Origin: Streptomyces huasconensis
Lineage (GTDB): Bacteria > Actinomycetota > Actinomycetes > Streptomycetales > Streptomycetaceae
Direction of reading: 5' to 3'
NCBI GenBank assembly: GCA_004010275.1
Contig: RBWT01000039.1
Span: 1 to 48,895, forward strand
Length of the DNA stretch: 48,895 bases
The notes beneath the pieces are model-generated. The model searched no databases. It saw only the letters and a program-made list of their open reading frames with translations, and was not told the origin of the DNA. Shown piece after piece: positions 19,691 through 28,807 of the stretch. Each line of letters opens with the position of its first letter. The first letter of the stretch is position 1. Position numbers and translations under genes: made by a program.

Positions 19691-21261
19691 CGGCCGTCCC
19701 CCGCCGTCTCCGTGCCCATCGGCTGCGGGGCGGGATTGCCGGTGATGAGATCCGCCGCGCGCTCGGCGGCGAGCAGCACGGTGACCATGGGGTTGATGGT
19801 CGGCATGGTGGGGAAGATGGACGCGTCCACGACGCGCAGCCCGTCGTGGCCGCGCAGCCGCAGCTGCGGATCGAGCACCGCCATCGGGTCGTCCTCGGCG
19901 CCCATCCGGCAGGTCCCCGCCGGGTGGTAGACGGTGTGGGCGGCGCGCCGGCCGTACTCGGAGAGGTCCGCGTCCGACTGGATGTCCGGGCCGGGCGCCA
20001 CCTCGCGCAGCAGCCAGTCGCTCAGCGGCTGAGCGGCGGCCACCTCGCGGGCGATCCGCAGGCCGTCGACGATCGTCCGCTCGTCGTGACCGTCCGGATC
20101 GGTGAAGTAACGGAAGTCCAGGGCGGGGTGGACCGTCGGGTCCGCGCTGCGCAGCCACATGCGGCCGACCGAATGGGCACGCGGCACGTTCGGCGTCATG
20201 CACACGCCGTGCTCGGGTACGGGATAGCCGAGCCGCTCCGTGTTGACCGTGAACGGCACCTGGTAGAAGTGGAACATCAGGTCGGGGCGCGGGCCGCCCG
20301 AGGAGTCGCGCCGCAGGAAGAGCCCGGCGTCGGAGTCCATGGCCGAGTTGGGCGGCAGCGGACCACGGGTCTCCCACACCATCACCGACTCGGGGTGGTC
20401 CAGGAGGTTCTCGCCGACCCCGGGCAGGTCCGCGAGCACCTCGATGCCCAGGTCGCGGAGGTGGTCGGCCGGCCCGATGCCGGAGAGCATGAGCAGCCGC
20501 GGCGTGTCGATCGCCCCGGCGCACAGCAGCACCTCCGCCTCGGCCTCCAGCGTCGACACGGAACCGTCGGGGTTGCGTACCTGGACGCGGGTGAAACGTC
20601 CCTCGTCGTCGCGCAGGAGCCGGAACGCCCAGGTCTCCAGACGCAGCGTCAGGTTGGGGCGGTCCATCACCGGGTGCAGGTAGGCGACCGACGCGGACGA
20701 ACGCGTGTTGGTCCTCGGGTCGTAGGCGAGGGAGAAGAAGCCGGTGCCGTCGGTGAAGGGACGGGCGTTGAAGTCGTCGATGACCGGGACGCCGAGGCGG
20801 GTGGACGCCGCCGTGACGAAGTCCTCGGCGATCGCGTTGCGGTCGGCGGCACCGACGGGCACGATCGTGTTCTGGAGCCGGGACCGGTACGGCAGGATCG
20901 TCTCCGGCCCCCAGCCGTCGCAGCCGCGCTCCACCCACTCGTCGAGGTCCTGCGGGAACGGCAGGAAGCTGATCAGGGTGTTGTGCGAGGAACAGCCGCC
21001 CAGGACGCGGGCCCGGGAGTGCAGGATGTGCGAGTTGCCGCGCGGCTGCTCCTCGGTGGTGTAGCCGTAGTCGAACTCGGAGCCGAGCAGGTTGATCCAG
21101 TTGCGCAGCTTCAGGATGCGCTCGTCGCCGACGTCGCTGGGGCCGCCCTCCACCACGCACACCCGGCAGGCCGGGTCCTCGCTCAGCCGGGCGGCCAGTA
21201 CGGAGCCGGCCGTGCCGCCGCCGATGATGAGGTAGTCGTAGGTCGTCGTCTCGTCGTCCAT
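19687..21261 (-). CDS. betA: Choline dehydrogenase / GMC oxidoreductase
   Basis: 524 residues, intact, from ATG 21261. The FAD-binding motif is near the start (YDYLIIGGGTAGSVLAARLS), the GMC signature follows (RARVLGGCSSHNTLISFLPF), a second signature is LLCAGAIDTPRLLMLSGIGP, and the active-site His region is HTVYHPAGTCRMGA, with a final INPMVTVLLAAERAADLI. It would oxidise choline to betaine aldehyde, passing the product to the aldehyde dehydrogenase encoded 27 bp upstream. The GMC family also covers other alcohols, so the choline call leans on the betB neighbour. Confidence 0.9.
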   Translation of the reverse strand: MDDETTTYDYLIIGGGTAGSVLAARLSEDPACRVCVVEGGPSDVGDERILKLRNWINLLGSEFDYGYTTEEQPRGNSHILHSRARVLGGCSSHNTLISFLPFPQDLDEWVERGCDGWGPETILPYRSRLQNTIVPVGAADRNAIAEDFVTAASTRLGVPVIDDFNARPFTDGTGFFSLAYDPRTNTRSSASVAYLHPVMDRPNLTLRLETWAFRLLRDDEGRFTRVQVRNPDGSVSTLEAEAEVLLCAGAIDTPRLLMLSGIGPADHLRDLGIEVLADLPGVGENLLDHPESVMVWETRGPLPPNSAMDSDAGLFLRRDSSGGPRPDLMFHFYQVPFTVNTERLGYPVPEHGVCMTPNVPRAHSVGRMWLRSADPTVHPALDFRYFTDPDGHDERTIVDGLRIAREVAAAQPLSDWLLREVAPGPDIQSDADLSEYGRRAAHTVYHPAGTCRMGAEDDPMAVLDPQLRLRGHDGLRVVDASIFPTMPTINPMVTVLLAAERAADLITGNPAPQPMGTETAGDGR

Positions 21262-21288
21262 GCCGTCGCCTTCCCTCGCCCTGCCCGC

Positions 21289-22752
21289 TCAGCCCTTGAA
21301 CCAGCCGGAGGGACCCGGCCGCAGGTTCTGGTAGATGTGCTTGGCCTCCTGGTACTCGCGCAGGCCGGTCGGCCCCAGCTCCCTGCCGAAGCCGGAACGG
21401 CCGAAACCGCCCCACTCGGCCTGGGGCACGTACGGGTGGAAGTCGTTGATCCAGACCGTGCCGTGCCGCAGCAGGCCCGCGACCCGCTGGGCGCGGCTCG
21501 CGTCGTTCGTCCAGACGCCGCCGGCGAGTCCGTAACGCGTGTCGTTGGCCAGCTCCACGGCCTCCTCCTCGGTCCGGAAACGCTCCACGGTGACGACCGG
21601 TCCGAAGACCTCCTCCTGGACGATCCGCATGGCACGGTCGCAGTCCGCGTAGATGGTGGGCAGCAGGAAGAAGCCGCGGGACAGCTCGTCGTCGTCCGGG
21701 CGGCGGCCGCCGCAGACCAGCCGGGCACCCTCGGAGCGGGCGATGTCCAGATAGCCCTCGACCTTCTCGCGGTGCTGCGCGGAGCTGAGCGGACCGCTCT
21801 CGGTCGCCGGATCGAGACCGCTGCCGAGCCGGATGGCCTGGGCCCGCTCGGCCAGCCGCTCCACGAACCGGTCGTGGAGACCGTCCTCCACCAGGAGCCG
21901 GGAACCGGCCGAGCACACCTGCCCCGAGTGCAGGAACGACGCCTCCAGCGCGTGGTCGACCGCGGCCTCGAAGTCGCAGTCCGCGAAGACCACGTTGGGG
22001 TTCTTGCCGCCCAGCTCAAGGGCGAGGTTCTTCACCCCGGGGGCGCACGCCTCCATGATGTGCCGTCCGGTGGCCAGGCCGCCGGTGAAGGAGACCAGGT
22101 CCACGTCCATGGGCGGACATGGCCGCGCCGACGGTGGCGCCGGGGCCGAGCACGAGATTCGCGACCCCGGCCGGGGCCCCCGCCTCGGCGATCAGCCGCA
22201 TCATGTGGATCGTGGAGAGCGGCGTCGTCTCACTGGGCTTCAGCACGAAGGTGTTGCCCGCGGCGAGGGCCGGGGCCACCTTCCACGAGGCCTGCAGCAG
22301 CGGGTAGTTCCACGGCGCGATGAGAGCGCACACCCCGATCGGTGGTAGGTGACCCGGCTGAGCACGTCGGGACCGACGTCCACGACCCGCCCGCCGTCCT
22401 TGTCGGCGATCTCCGCGAAGTAGCGGAACGCGTTCGAGACGTCCTCCACGTCGATCCGCGCCTCGGCGAGCGTCTTGCCGGTGTCCAGGGTCTCCACATG
22501 GGCGATCTCCTCCTGGTCGCGCAGGAGGTACCGCGCCACCCTGAGCAGTACGTCGGCCCGCTCCCGGGTGGGCGCCGACGACCAGTCACCGCGGTCGAAG
22601 GCGCGCCGGGCGGCCCGTACGGCGAGGTCGACGTCGGTCTCGTCCGCGTCGTCGACGTCCTGGATGACGGACGCGTCGAACGGGTTGATCACGTCCCGCC
22701 GCGCGCCCCCGGCGGCACCGGTCCACTCCCCGTCGATGAACAGTTCCGGCAT
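21289..22752 (-). CDS. betB: Betaine-aldehyde dehydrogenase
   Basis: About 488 residues from ATG 22752 with a strong GAGGGAGG site. Motifs in order: [51 protein letters not shown] (general-base Glu), [14 protein letters not shown] (catalytic Cys), EEVFGPVV, and [19 protein letters not shown] near the end, typical of BetB/GbsA-like enzymes. It would oxidise betaine aldehyde to glycine betaine with NAD(P). Two frame breaks, near 22343 (before PIGVCAL) and 22110 (before MDVDLVSF), leave all motifs in order and look like indels. It is the first gene of the bet operon. Confidence 0.9.
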
Positions 22753-23073
22753 CGCGGCCTCCCTCGCACTCGTATCCGTCCGGCGCCGAACGCGACCACC
22801 GCACGGCACACCAGGGACCAACATCGTCCGCTCGCCCCGCACGGGCCACGCGGACGCACCGGGCGGGGGCGGGTTGGGCGGAGATGTGACCTGGTTGGGC
22901 TAGGTCGCGCCGAGGGTCCCCGCACCGGGGGCGCGGGCCCGCGGGCCCGGACGGGGACCGGGGTGGCGTCGAGACGGCGGCGGCTGGCCCGTCCGGGGTG
23001 TCCCTGCGCGCTGCGTCTGTGCCGTCCGGGCGTCGCTCCAGCTCACGGCCCGCAACATGGGAACGTGCATCAC
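22753..23073. other. 321-bp intergenic region with nested palindrome
   Basis: Divergent promoter region between betB and the DUF6480 gene. It holds an outer inverted repeat GGTCCCCG (22915-22922) / CGGGGACC (22952-22959) enclosing a 16-bp perfect palindrome CGGGCCCGCGGGCCCG (22934-22949). Just upstream are 5-bp arms GACCT/AGGTC (22888-22892 and 22902-22906). I see no convincing gene here. Confidence 0.55.
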
Positions 23074-23310
23074 ATGACTTCTTCCCCCCACCCGGACCCC
23101 GATCCGGAGCCGCGCGACACCTCAGGACTTGAGCCCGGCGGCGGTGTGCCACCGGGCGAGACCCCGCCCTCGGAGGGCGGCATGTCGGGAACCGGTCCCG
23201 CCCACAACCCGCCGAAGGGGTGGTCGAAGGGCCCCCTGGCCCTGATCCTCGGCCTCGCGGTGCTGATCGCCGCGTTCTTCCTCGTCTACGCGCTCGTCCT
23301 GCTGCTCTGA
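23074..23310 (+). CDS. DUF6480-like small membrane protein
   Basis: 78 residues, intact, from ATG 23074. A disordered, Pro/Asp/Glu/Gly-rich N-terminus (residues 1-45, with LEPGGGVPPGETPPSEGGMS) precedes KGWSKGPLALILGLAVLIAA and a single C-terminal membrane helix. The pattern matches the DUF6480 family that is widespread in Streptomyces; its function is unknown. It stands alone, with a hairpin 57 bp downstream. Confidence 0.82.
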   Translation: MTSSPHPDPDPEPRDTSGLEPGGGVPPGETPPSEGGMSGTGPAHNPPKGWSKGPLALILGLAVLIAAFFLVYALVLLL

Positions 23311-23366
23311 CGCGGGCGTGCGTCGGCAGAGCCGGCACGATCCGTGTGGGGGCCGCCGGGGTCAGA

Positions 23367-23384
23367 GCTGCGGTTCCCCGCAGC
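23367..23384 (+). terminator. Hairpin after the DUF6480 gene
   Basis: Perfect 7-bp arms GCTGCGG / CCGCAGC with a TTCC loop, between the DUF6480 gene and ctaD. Likely terminator of the former. Confidence 0.55.
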
Positions 23385-23462
23385 GCGTCAGCGTGCCAAC
23401 GACACCCACATGCGGGAGCTTGATACCGGATCGCGGCGTTTGCTACCGATGTGAGGAAACTG

Positions 23463-25175
23463 ATGACTGTTCAAGCGGACCCGGTCACGCTGGTACCGAC
23501 CGAAGGACGTCGCAGCAAGGGGCGGGTGATCGTCTCCTGGCTCACCACGACCGACCACAAGAAGATCGGTCACCTGTACCTGATCACGTCGTTCGCGTTC
23601 TTCCTGATCGGCGGGGCGCTGGCCATGGCCATCCGCGTCGAACTGGCCCGCCCCGGCATGCAGTTGCTCTCCGCCGAGCAGTACAACCAGTCGTTCACCA
23701 TGCACGGCACGATCATGCTGCTGCTCTTCGCCACCCCGACGTTCGCCGGCTTCGCCAACGCGATCATGCCGCTGCAGATCGGTTCCCCGGACGTCGCTTT
23801 CCCCCGCCTGAACATGCTCTCGTACTGGCTGTTCCTCTTCGGCGGGCTGATCGTGCTCGGCAGCTTCCTCACCCCTCAGGGCGCCGCCGACTTCGGCTGG
23901 ACCGCCTACACTCCCCTCAGCGGCGGCGAACGCACCCCGTACATCGGCGGCGACCTGTGGATCATGGGCCTTGCGCTCTCCGGCTTCGGGACCATCCTCG
24001 GCGCGGTCAACTTCACCACCACCATCATCTGCATGCGCGCCCCCGGCATGACCATGTTCCGCATGCCGATCTTCACCTGGAACGTGCTGCTCACCTCGGT
24101 CCTGGTGCTGTTCGCCTTCCCCGTCCTCGCGGCGGCGCTGCTCGTCCTGGAGGCCGACCGGCGCTTCGGCGCCCAGGTCTTCAACCCCGAGAACGGCGGC
24201 GCCCTCCTGTGGCAGCACCTGTTCTGGTTCTTCGGACACCCCGAGGTCTACATCCTGGCGCTGCCGTTCTTCGGTGTGATCACCGAGATCCTGCCGGTCT
24301 TCTCCCGCAAGCCGATCTTCGGATACATCGGGCTGGTCGGCGCCACCATCGCGATCACCGGTCTCTCGGTCACCGTGTGGGCGCACCACATGTTCGCCAC
24401 GGGCGGGGTGCTGCTGCCTTTCTTCTCCTTCCTCACGTATCTGATCGCGGTCCCCACCGGTGTGAAGTTCTTCAACTGGATCGGCACCCTGTGGAAGGGG
24501 TCGCTCTCCTTCGAGCCGCCGATGCTGTGGGCGGTCGGCTTCCTGGTCACGTTTCTCTTCGGCGGCCTGACCGGGGTCATCCTCGGGTCGCCGCCGCTGG
24601 ACTGGCACGTCACCGACACCTACTTCGTCGTCGCGCACTTCCACTACGTCCTCTTCGGCACCATCGTGTTCGCGATGTTCGGCGGCTTCAGCTTCTGGTG
24701 GCCGAAGATGACGGGGACCATGCTCGACATGCGGCTCGAGAAGATCCACTTCTGGACGCTGTTCGTCGGCTTCCACACCACCTTCCTCGTCCAGCACTGG
24801 CTCGGGGCCGAGGGCATGCCGCGCCGCTACGCCGACTACCTCGACGCCGACGGCTTCACCGCCCTCAACACCGTCTCCTCCCTCGGGGCCTTCCTGCTCG
24901 GCCTGTCGACGCTGCCGTTCCTCTACAACGTCTGGAAGACCGCCAAGTACGGCGAGCGCGTCAAGGTCGACGACCCCTGGGGGTTCGGGCGCTCCCTGGA
25001 GTGGGCCACCTCCTGCCCGCCGCCCCGGCACAACTTCGTCACCCTCCCCAAGGTCCGCTCCGAGTCCCCGGCCTTCGACCTGCACCACCCGGACGTCGTC
25101 CAGCTCGACCAGAAGGAGAACACCGGCCGACGGGACGTCTTCGACGCCAGTGGCCACGAAGGCGACCGGTCCTGA
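23463..25175 (+). CDS. ctaD: Cytochrome c oxidase subunit I
   Basis: 570 residues, intact, from ATG 23463 with GAGGAAA upstream. The twelve-helix heme-copper oxidase core is complete: the first heme a His ([18 protein letters not shown]), the cross-linked His-Tyr ([16 protein letters not shown]), the CuB histidines ([10 protein letters not shown]), the K-channel region, and the heme a3/a ligands ([11 protein letters not shown]). It is the catalytic subunit of the aa3 oxidase at the membrane. There is no ctaC, ctaE, ctaF or qcr gene beside it, so it is probably a second, stand-alone paralogue and not the housekeeping copy. Confidence 0.95.
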   Translation: MTVQADPVTLVPTEGRRSKGRVIVSWLTTTDHKKIGHLYLITSFAFFLIGGALAMAIRVELARPGMQLLSAEQYNQSFTMHGTIMLLLFATPTFAGFANAIMPLQIGSPDVAFPRLNMLSYWLFLFGGLIVLGSFLTPQGAADFGWTAYTPLSGGERTPYIGGDLWIMGLALSGFGTILGAVNFTTTIICMRAPGMTMFRMPIFTWNVLLTSVLVLFAFPVLAAALLVLEADRRFGAQVFNPENGGALLWQHLFWFFGHPEVYILALPFFGVITEILPVFSRKPIFGYIGLVGATIAITGLSVTVWAHHMFATGGVLLPFFSFLTYLIAVPTGVKFFNWIGTLWKGSLSFEPPMLWAVGFLVTFLFGGLTGVILGSPPLDWHVTDTYFVVAHFHYVLFGTIVFAMFGGFSFWWPKMTGTMLDMRLEKIHFWTLFVGFHTTFLVQHWLGAEGMPRRYADYLDADGFTALNTVSSLGAFLLGLSTLPFLYNVWKTAKYGERVKVDDPWGFGRSLEWATSCPPPRHNFVTLPKVRSESPAFDLHHPDVVQLDQKENTGRRDVFDASGHEGDRS

Positions 25176-25252
25176 CCGCTGCCCGCCATGCCGGTCCCTC
25201 CTGTGGCGCACCGTTCCGGGCAACAGCCGGGTATATCCCTTAAAGTCACTTT

Positions 25253-25956
25253 ATGATCACAAAAAGGAATGGCTCCGCCTCCCGGCAGGGGCGTCCGCCG
25301 GTCTCGCGAGGCACCGGCCTGCTCTGTGCCGCGGTCGCGGCGGGAGCCCTGCTCACGGGCTGTGGCGACGACAACGGCAACGGCAACGACGGCGCCGCGA
25401 AGACGGGGACGGCCGAGGCGGCCCCCGTACCCACCGCGACGCCCACCACTTCGCCGGGCGGCCTCACCGACGACCAGGCCGAACGCAAGGCCCTCGTCCC
25501 GAAGGCCAAGGTCGGCTACGAGACGCGCTGCGCACCGCGGTCGCGGCGGTGCCGAAGTCGAAGCCCGTCTCGATCGAACTCAAGGGGCCCGCCGACAAGC
25601 CCACTTGGGAGACCGAGGTGGCGACGACCGACGGCGCCGTCCACACGGTGCGCGTCGACGCGGTCTCCGGCAAGGCCGGTGGGGCGCAGGCCAAGAAGGA
25701 CCAGGACGCGGACGACAAGCGCGAGCTGGCGGACCGGCTCGGCAAGGCCACCGTGACCGCGCAGCAGGCCGCCGAGACCGCCACGGGCAAGACCAAGGGG
25801 ACCGTCACCTCCATCGAACTGGAGGACTCCGACTCCAACGGCGGCGCGCCGAAGTGGTCCGTCGACGTCGTGACGACCGACAACTGGAACAAGACGACCT
25901 TCGACATCGACGCGACCAACCGCAAGATCCTCCGCGAGCACGTCGACAAGGACTGA
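25253..25956 (+). CDS. Lipoprotein with PepSY-like repeats
   Basis: About 234 residues from ATG 25253. The N-terminus has basic residues and then a lipobox (AAGALLTGCGDDNG), so the mature protein is probably anchored to the outer face of the membrane after a Gly/Asn/Asp-rich tether. Two similar halves follow, each with an Ala-rich helix and a beta hairpin (PTWETEVATTDGAVHTVRVD and PKWSVDVVTTDNWNKTTFDI), a PepSY-like arrangement. One base appears missing near 25522 (VGYE to DALRTAVAAV). PepSY domains are linked to protease inhibition or metal and envelope sensing; the role here is unknown. No obvious ribosome site precedes the start. Confidence 0.78.
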
Positions 25957-25958
25957 CA

Positions 25959-25982
25959 GCGGTATAGCGGTATGGCGGTATC
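25959..25982. repeat. Three tandem GCGGTATN octamers
   Basis: Three direct 8-bp copies of GCGGTATN start two bases after the lipoprotein stop codon. Confidence 0.8.
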
Positions 25983-26001
25983 CGGCACTTGCCGTCTCCT
26001 T

Positions 26002-26036
26002 CGCTGACACCGGCCCCGCACGGGCCGGTGTCAGCG
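26002..26036. terminator. Strong bidirectional terminator
   Basis: A perfect 15-bp stem (left arm CGCTGACACCGGCCC, right arm GGGCCGGTGTCAGCG) with a 5-nt loop. It lies between the convergent lipoprotein (ends 25956) and sulfotransferase (ends 26174) and can serve both. Confidence 0.85.
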
Positions 26037-26173
26037 CGTCATCCGCCGCCGCGCCCCCAGGGCCGGACCGCGTATGCACGGGGGTCAGGCCTCCGTCGAG
26101 CTCTGCGCGTACGGAGGCTCGACCGCCGGATGAGCGCGGTCCTCGAGCGCGAGATGCTTCACCGGACTGCTCG

Positions 26174-27214
26174 TCAGCGCCGCCTCTCCTCCAGTGCCTG
26201 GGCGCCCGGAGCGCAGCTCCGTCGCAGGTCGTCGAGTTCGGCGGGCGTCAGGTGTCTCCGAGCGGAGCCGCGGCGGCTGCCGTCCAGCAGGGCGCACGCG
26301 CCGTCCAGCCATGGCGGGCACGGCTCGACGCCGATGAACGCAGCGAGGCGGGTGAGTTCCTCTCGGGGGGCGTCGAGGAGGTCCTCGTAAGCCAGTGTGA
26401 TGCCCTGGGCGGCGGGCAGGCCGTCGACGAAGTGCGTGCCCTGTGCGACGATTTCGGACCACAGGGCGCCGAACCGCCGCAGCGGGAAGACCCGGTCGCG
26501 TACGAGTGCGGGGTCGAAGCGGTCTTCGAGCAGCGGGGCCAGGTCCGGGGGCAGGGAGCGCACGTGCTCGGCCGTCAGCTCGCCGAAGTCCTCGACGCCC
26601 GTCCGTTCCTTGATCTCGCGCATCAGGGTGATCGTGCGGTACCCAAGATGGCGGCTCATGGACAGGGCGCAGTCCGGCCCGTCCCGGAAGAGGTGCACGA
26701 ACTTGGCGTACGGGAAGGCGGCCCGCAGCCCCGGCGCCCACCCCGTCGAATACCCGGAGCGCTCCACGACGGCGGTCCGTCCGAACCGCGCGCAGAGCAG
26801 TTCGAAGAGGGCTTCGTGGTGTGCGGGGGCGGCCCGGTCGGGCCAGTCGACGACCGCCGCGCGGATCTCGTCGAGGAGGCCGTCGGGGTCGTCGGTGAGG
26901 TGGGGCAGCACCATGAGGGAGAGCGCGGGGATGCCGGTGGTCTCCGCCGTGTACCGCCCGGGCCGGCGCGTGTAGAGGAACTCCGGCATCGGCACCCCGC
27001 TGCGGAGCATGTTCGCGAAGTACGGGGTGGGCCGGAACAGGGCTTCCCAGAACTCCGCGCCTGACAACCGGCCCTCGGGGAAGGCCGCGTCACCGACCGA
27101 TGCCATGTACTCGTTGAGGCTGAGGACGTCGGGGTGGGTGTTGAGGACGCGGGACAGCGCGGTGGAGCCGCTGCGGCCCGTGCCGATGACGAAGGTCAGG
27201 CTGCGCAAGGTCAC
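26174..27214 (-). CDS. Sulfotransferase-family protein
   Basis: 346 residues if read from GTG 27214; the TTG at 27208 has better spacing from GGAGA and may be the real start. The 5'-PSB loop for PAPS is FVIGTGRSGSTALSRVL at residues 9-25. A later segment (YAKFVHLFRDGPDCALSMSR) matches the 3'-phosphate-binding region with its Arg and Ser. It would move a sulfuryl group from PAPS to an unknown acceptor. The start is 14 bp after the stop of the upstream unknown gene, so the two form an operon. Confidence 0.85.
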   Translation of the reverse strand: MTLRSLTFVIGTGRSGSTALSRVLNTHPDVLSLNEYMASVGDAAFPEGRLSGAEFWEALFRPTPYFANMLRSGVPMPEFLYTRRPGRYTAETTGIPALSLMVLPHLTDDPDGLLDEIRAAVVDWPDRAAPAHHEALFELLCARFGRTAVVERSGYSTGWAPGLRAAFPYAKFVHLFRDGPDCALSMSRHLGYRTITLMREIKERTGVEDFGELTAEHVRSLPPDLAPLLEDRFDPALVRDRVFPLRRFGALWSEIVAQGTHFVDGLPAAQGITLAYEDLLDAPREELTRLAAFIGVEPCPPWLDGACALLDGSRRGSARRHLTPAELDDLRRSCAPGAQALEERRR

Positions 27215-27228
27215 TCTCCGGTTTCGGC

Positions 27229-27903
27229 TCAACGCACCTGGGGGCACGTACGGCCGAACGCCGCGCACCTGGCTTCGAAGCCCGGGGGCAGCCAGCTTCC
27301 GCCCGCGAGTCGGGGGTGGGCGGGGAAGGCGGCCTGGGCGGCCAGGACGAACATCAGCGACGCCCACAAGCTGTGCAGCCGGATCAGCTGCGGCGAACCG
27401 TTGTACATGTCCCGGAAGGAGCACTGGAAGGCATCGGGTGCGACGAGGTCCGCCGTGTCGAGGCCGGTCCAGCCGAGATCCAGGGAACTCTGCGGATGCC
27501 CGAAGTAGGCGCGCCGGTCGGTGACGGTCACCTCTCCGTGCCCGTCGGCCACCCACCGCTGCCGGGCGTCCGCCGCGGCCTGGCGCCGGCGCGCGGCGTT
27601 GCCCAGGGCCGAGCCGACCAGGCTCCCGATCACGAAGGCGGGCTGTCCGACGGCCAGTACCGAGCTGTGCCGGTAGGAGCCGTCACCGACCCCCCGCCAG
27701 GTGGAGCGCGATGCGGGCCCCACCGCTACGGACAGTTCACCGGGCGCCAGGCGGGCCATCGAGGGCACCGGCGCCCGGTGGGCGAGCCGTCCTCGCGTGA
27801 GGTCGTCGACGACATGGCAGGTGTACAGGAGGTGATCGTCCAGCGGCGTCCAGGGAGGCGGCTGTCCGATGCGCGGCCATGCCGTATAGGGAACGTCGCC
27901 CAC
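27229..27903 (-). CDS. Unknown protein paired with the sulfotransferase
   Basis: 224 residues, intact, from GTG 27903. I do not recognise a family. It has a conserved-looking core (SVAVGPASRSTWRGVGDGSY), a small hydrophobic stretch (FVIGSLVGSALGNAARRR) and a strand-turn segment EVTVTDRRAYFG that recalls bacterial PH-like domains. Trp, Arg and Asp are frequent and there is no signal peptide. It is the first gene of a two-gene unit with the sulfotransferase and is divergent from the HEAT/MerR unit. It could be a partner or substrate-handling protein for the sulfotransferase, but that is context only. Confidence 0.65.
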   Translation of the reverse strand: MGDVPYTAWPRIGQPPPWTPLDDHLLYTCHVVDDLTRGRLAHRAPVPSMARLAPGELSVAVGPASRSTWRGVGDGSYRHSSVLAVGQPAFVIGSLVGSALGNAARRRQAAADARQRWVADGHGEVTVTDRRAYFGHPQSSLDLGWTGLDTADLVAPDAFQCSFRDMYNGSPQLIRLHSLWASLMFVLAAQAAFPAHPRLAGGSWLPPGFEARCAAFGRTCPQVR

Positions 27904-28043
27904 AACTCACCCCATCTGTTCGGCCCACCTCGACGACCCACATCGTAGAGATCTCCGGAGCGCCGAGTGGGCGCGTCGTCACAGATCGACGCGGGACCGT
28001 CGTCGACCGCGAGGCCCACGTCGGCGACCCGCGACGGCCCCGC

Positions 28044-28074
28044 TTGACCTTGACACGGTGACAACGTCTTCACT
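28044..28074 (+). promoter_or_regulatory. MerR-type promoter with palindromic 19-bp spacer
   Basis: A -35-like TTGACC (28044-28049) and a weak -10-like TTCACT (28069-28074) are separated by 19 bp. The spacer contains the palindrome TTGACACGGTGACAA (28050-28064; TTGnCACnGTGnCAA). A long spacer with a central operator is the hallmark of MerR-controlled promoters. The HEAT gene starts at 28097 with GAGGAGG at 28082-28088. Confidence 0.65.
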
Positions 28075-28096
28075 GCGGGGCGAGGAGGTGGTCCCG

Positions 28097-28804
28097 ATGA
28101 CCCTGCCGAGACCGGAAACAGAGACGGACAACGCTCGACGAGGGCGGTCCCAAACCCCGCTGGAAGCCCTGCTCCAAGGCCTGGAGGACAGTCGCTCGTC
28201 CGTGCGACTGCGGGCGGCGATGGCGGCCGGCACGAGCCCTGACCCGCGGTTCGTCGAGAAACTCATCGAACGGTGCGCCGTCGAACCCGACTTCCACGTG
28301 CGGGAGACGCTCACCTGGGCGCTCACCCGCCACCCGGCGACCGCGACGGTCCCGGTGCTCGTCGGCGAGGTCCGTTCGCGATGCGCGCAGGCACGGAGCC
28401 AGGCGCTGCACACGCTGTCCAAGATCGGGGACCGGCGGGCGTGGCCGGCGATCACCGGAGCGCTTCTGGCCGACCCCGACGACGAGGTGGCGCGGAGCGC
28501 CTGGCGGGCGGCGGTCGTGCTCGTACCCGAAGGAGAGGAGCACGAGTTGGCGGCGGTATTGTCGACACAGTTCGGGCGTGGCGACCGCGAGACGCACCTG
28601 AGCCTCAGCCGGGCGCTGGTCGCGCTCGGCGACGCGATCGCTCCGGTTCTGAGCGCCGCGACGACGGACCCCGACCCCCGCGTACGCGCGCACGCGCTCG
28701 CCACGGAGCGGCTGTCGCGCGACCCGGACGCCGTGTTCGCGTACGCGATCGAAGAGGCGAAGCGCGTCGTCGCCCTCGGTGAGACCGGCCGGGAGGGGCG
28801 ATAG
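28097..28804 (+). CDS. HEAT-repeat protein
   Basis: 235 residues from ATG 28097, chosen for the GAGGAGG nine bases upstream. The protein is built from helical repeats of about 30 residues: LEDSRSSVRLRAAMAA, DFHVRETLTWALTRHP, CAQARSQALHTLSKIGDRRA, DPDDEVARSAWRAAVVLV, and DPDPRVRAHALATERLS near the end. This is the HEAT/PBS-lyase-repeat type, a protein-binding scaffold. No catalytic domain is visible. It is the first gene behind the MerR-type promoter, and its stop lies three bases before the MerR-HEAT gene, so the two are co-expressed and probably interact. Confidence 0.88.
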   Translation: MTLPRPETETDNARRGRSQTPLEALLQGLEDSRSSVRLRAAMAAGTSPDPRFVEKLIERCAVEPDFHVRETLTWALTRHPATATVPVLVGEVRSRCAQARSQALHTLSKIGDRRAWPAITGALLADPDDEVARSAWRAAVVLVPEGEEHELAAVLSTQFGRGDRETHLSLSRALVALGDAIAPVLSAATTDPDPRVRAHALATERLSRDPDAVFAYAIEEAKRVVALGETGREGR

Positions 28805-28807
28805 GCA

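Noticed and set aside
18221..21916. A very long minus-strand open frame joining the permease to sequence across betA and betB
   Set aside because: Only the 18221-19690 part encodes a recognisable protein; betA and betB are read in other frames with full motifs. The extension is GC-driven read-through, not a fusion.
23388..25223. A 611-codon minus-strand open frame opposite ctaD
   Set aside because: The plus strand encodes a complete subunit I with all metal ligands; the opposite frame is Glu/Gly/Arg-rich without motifs.
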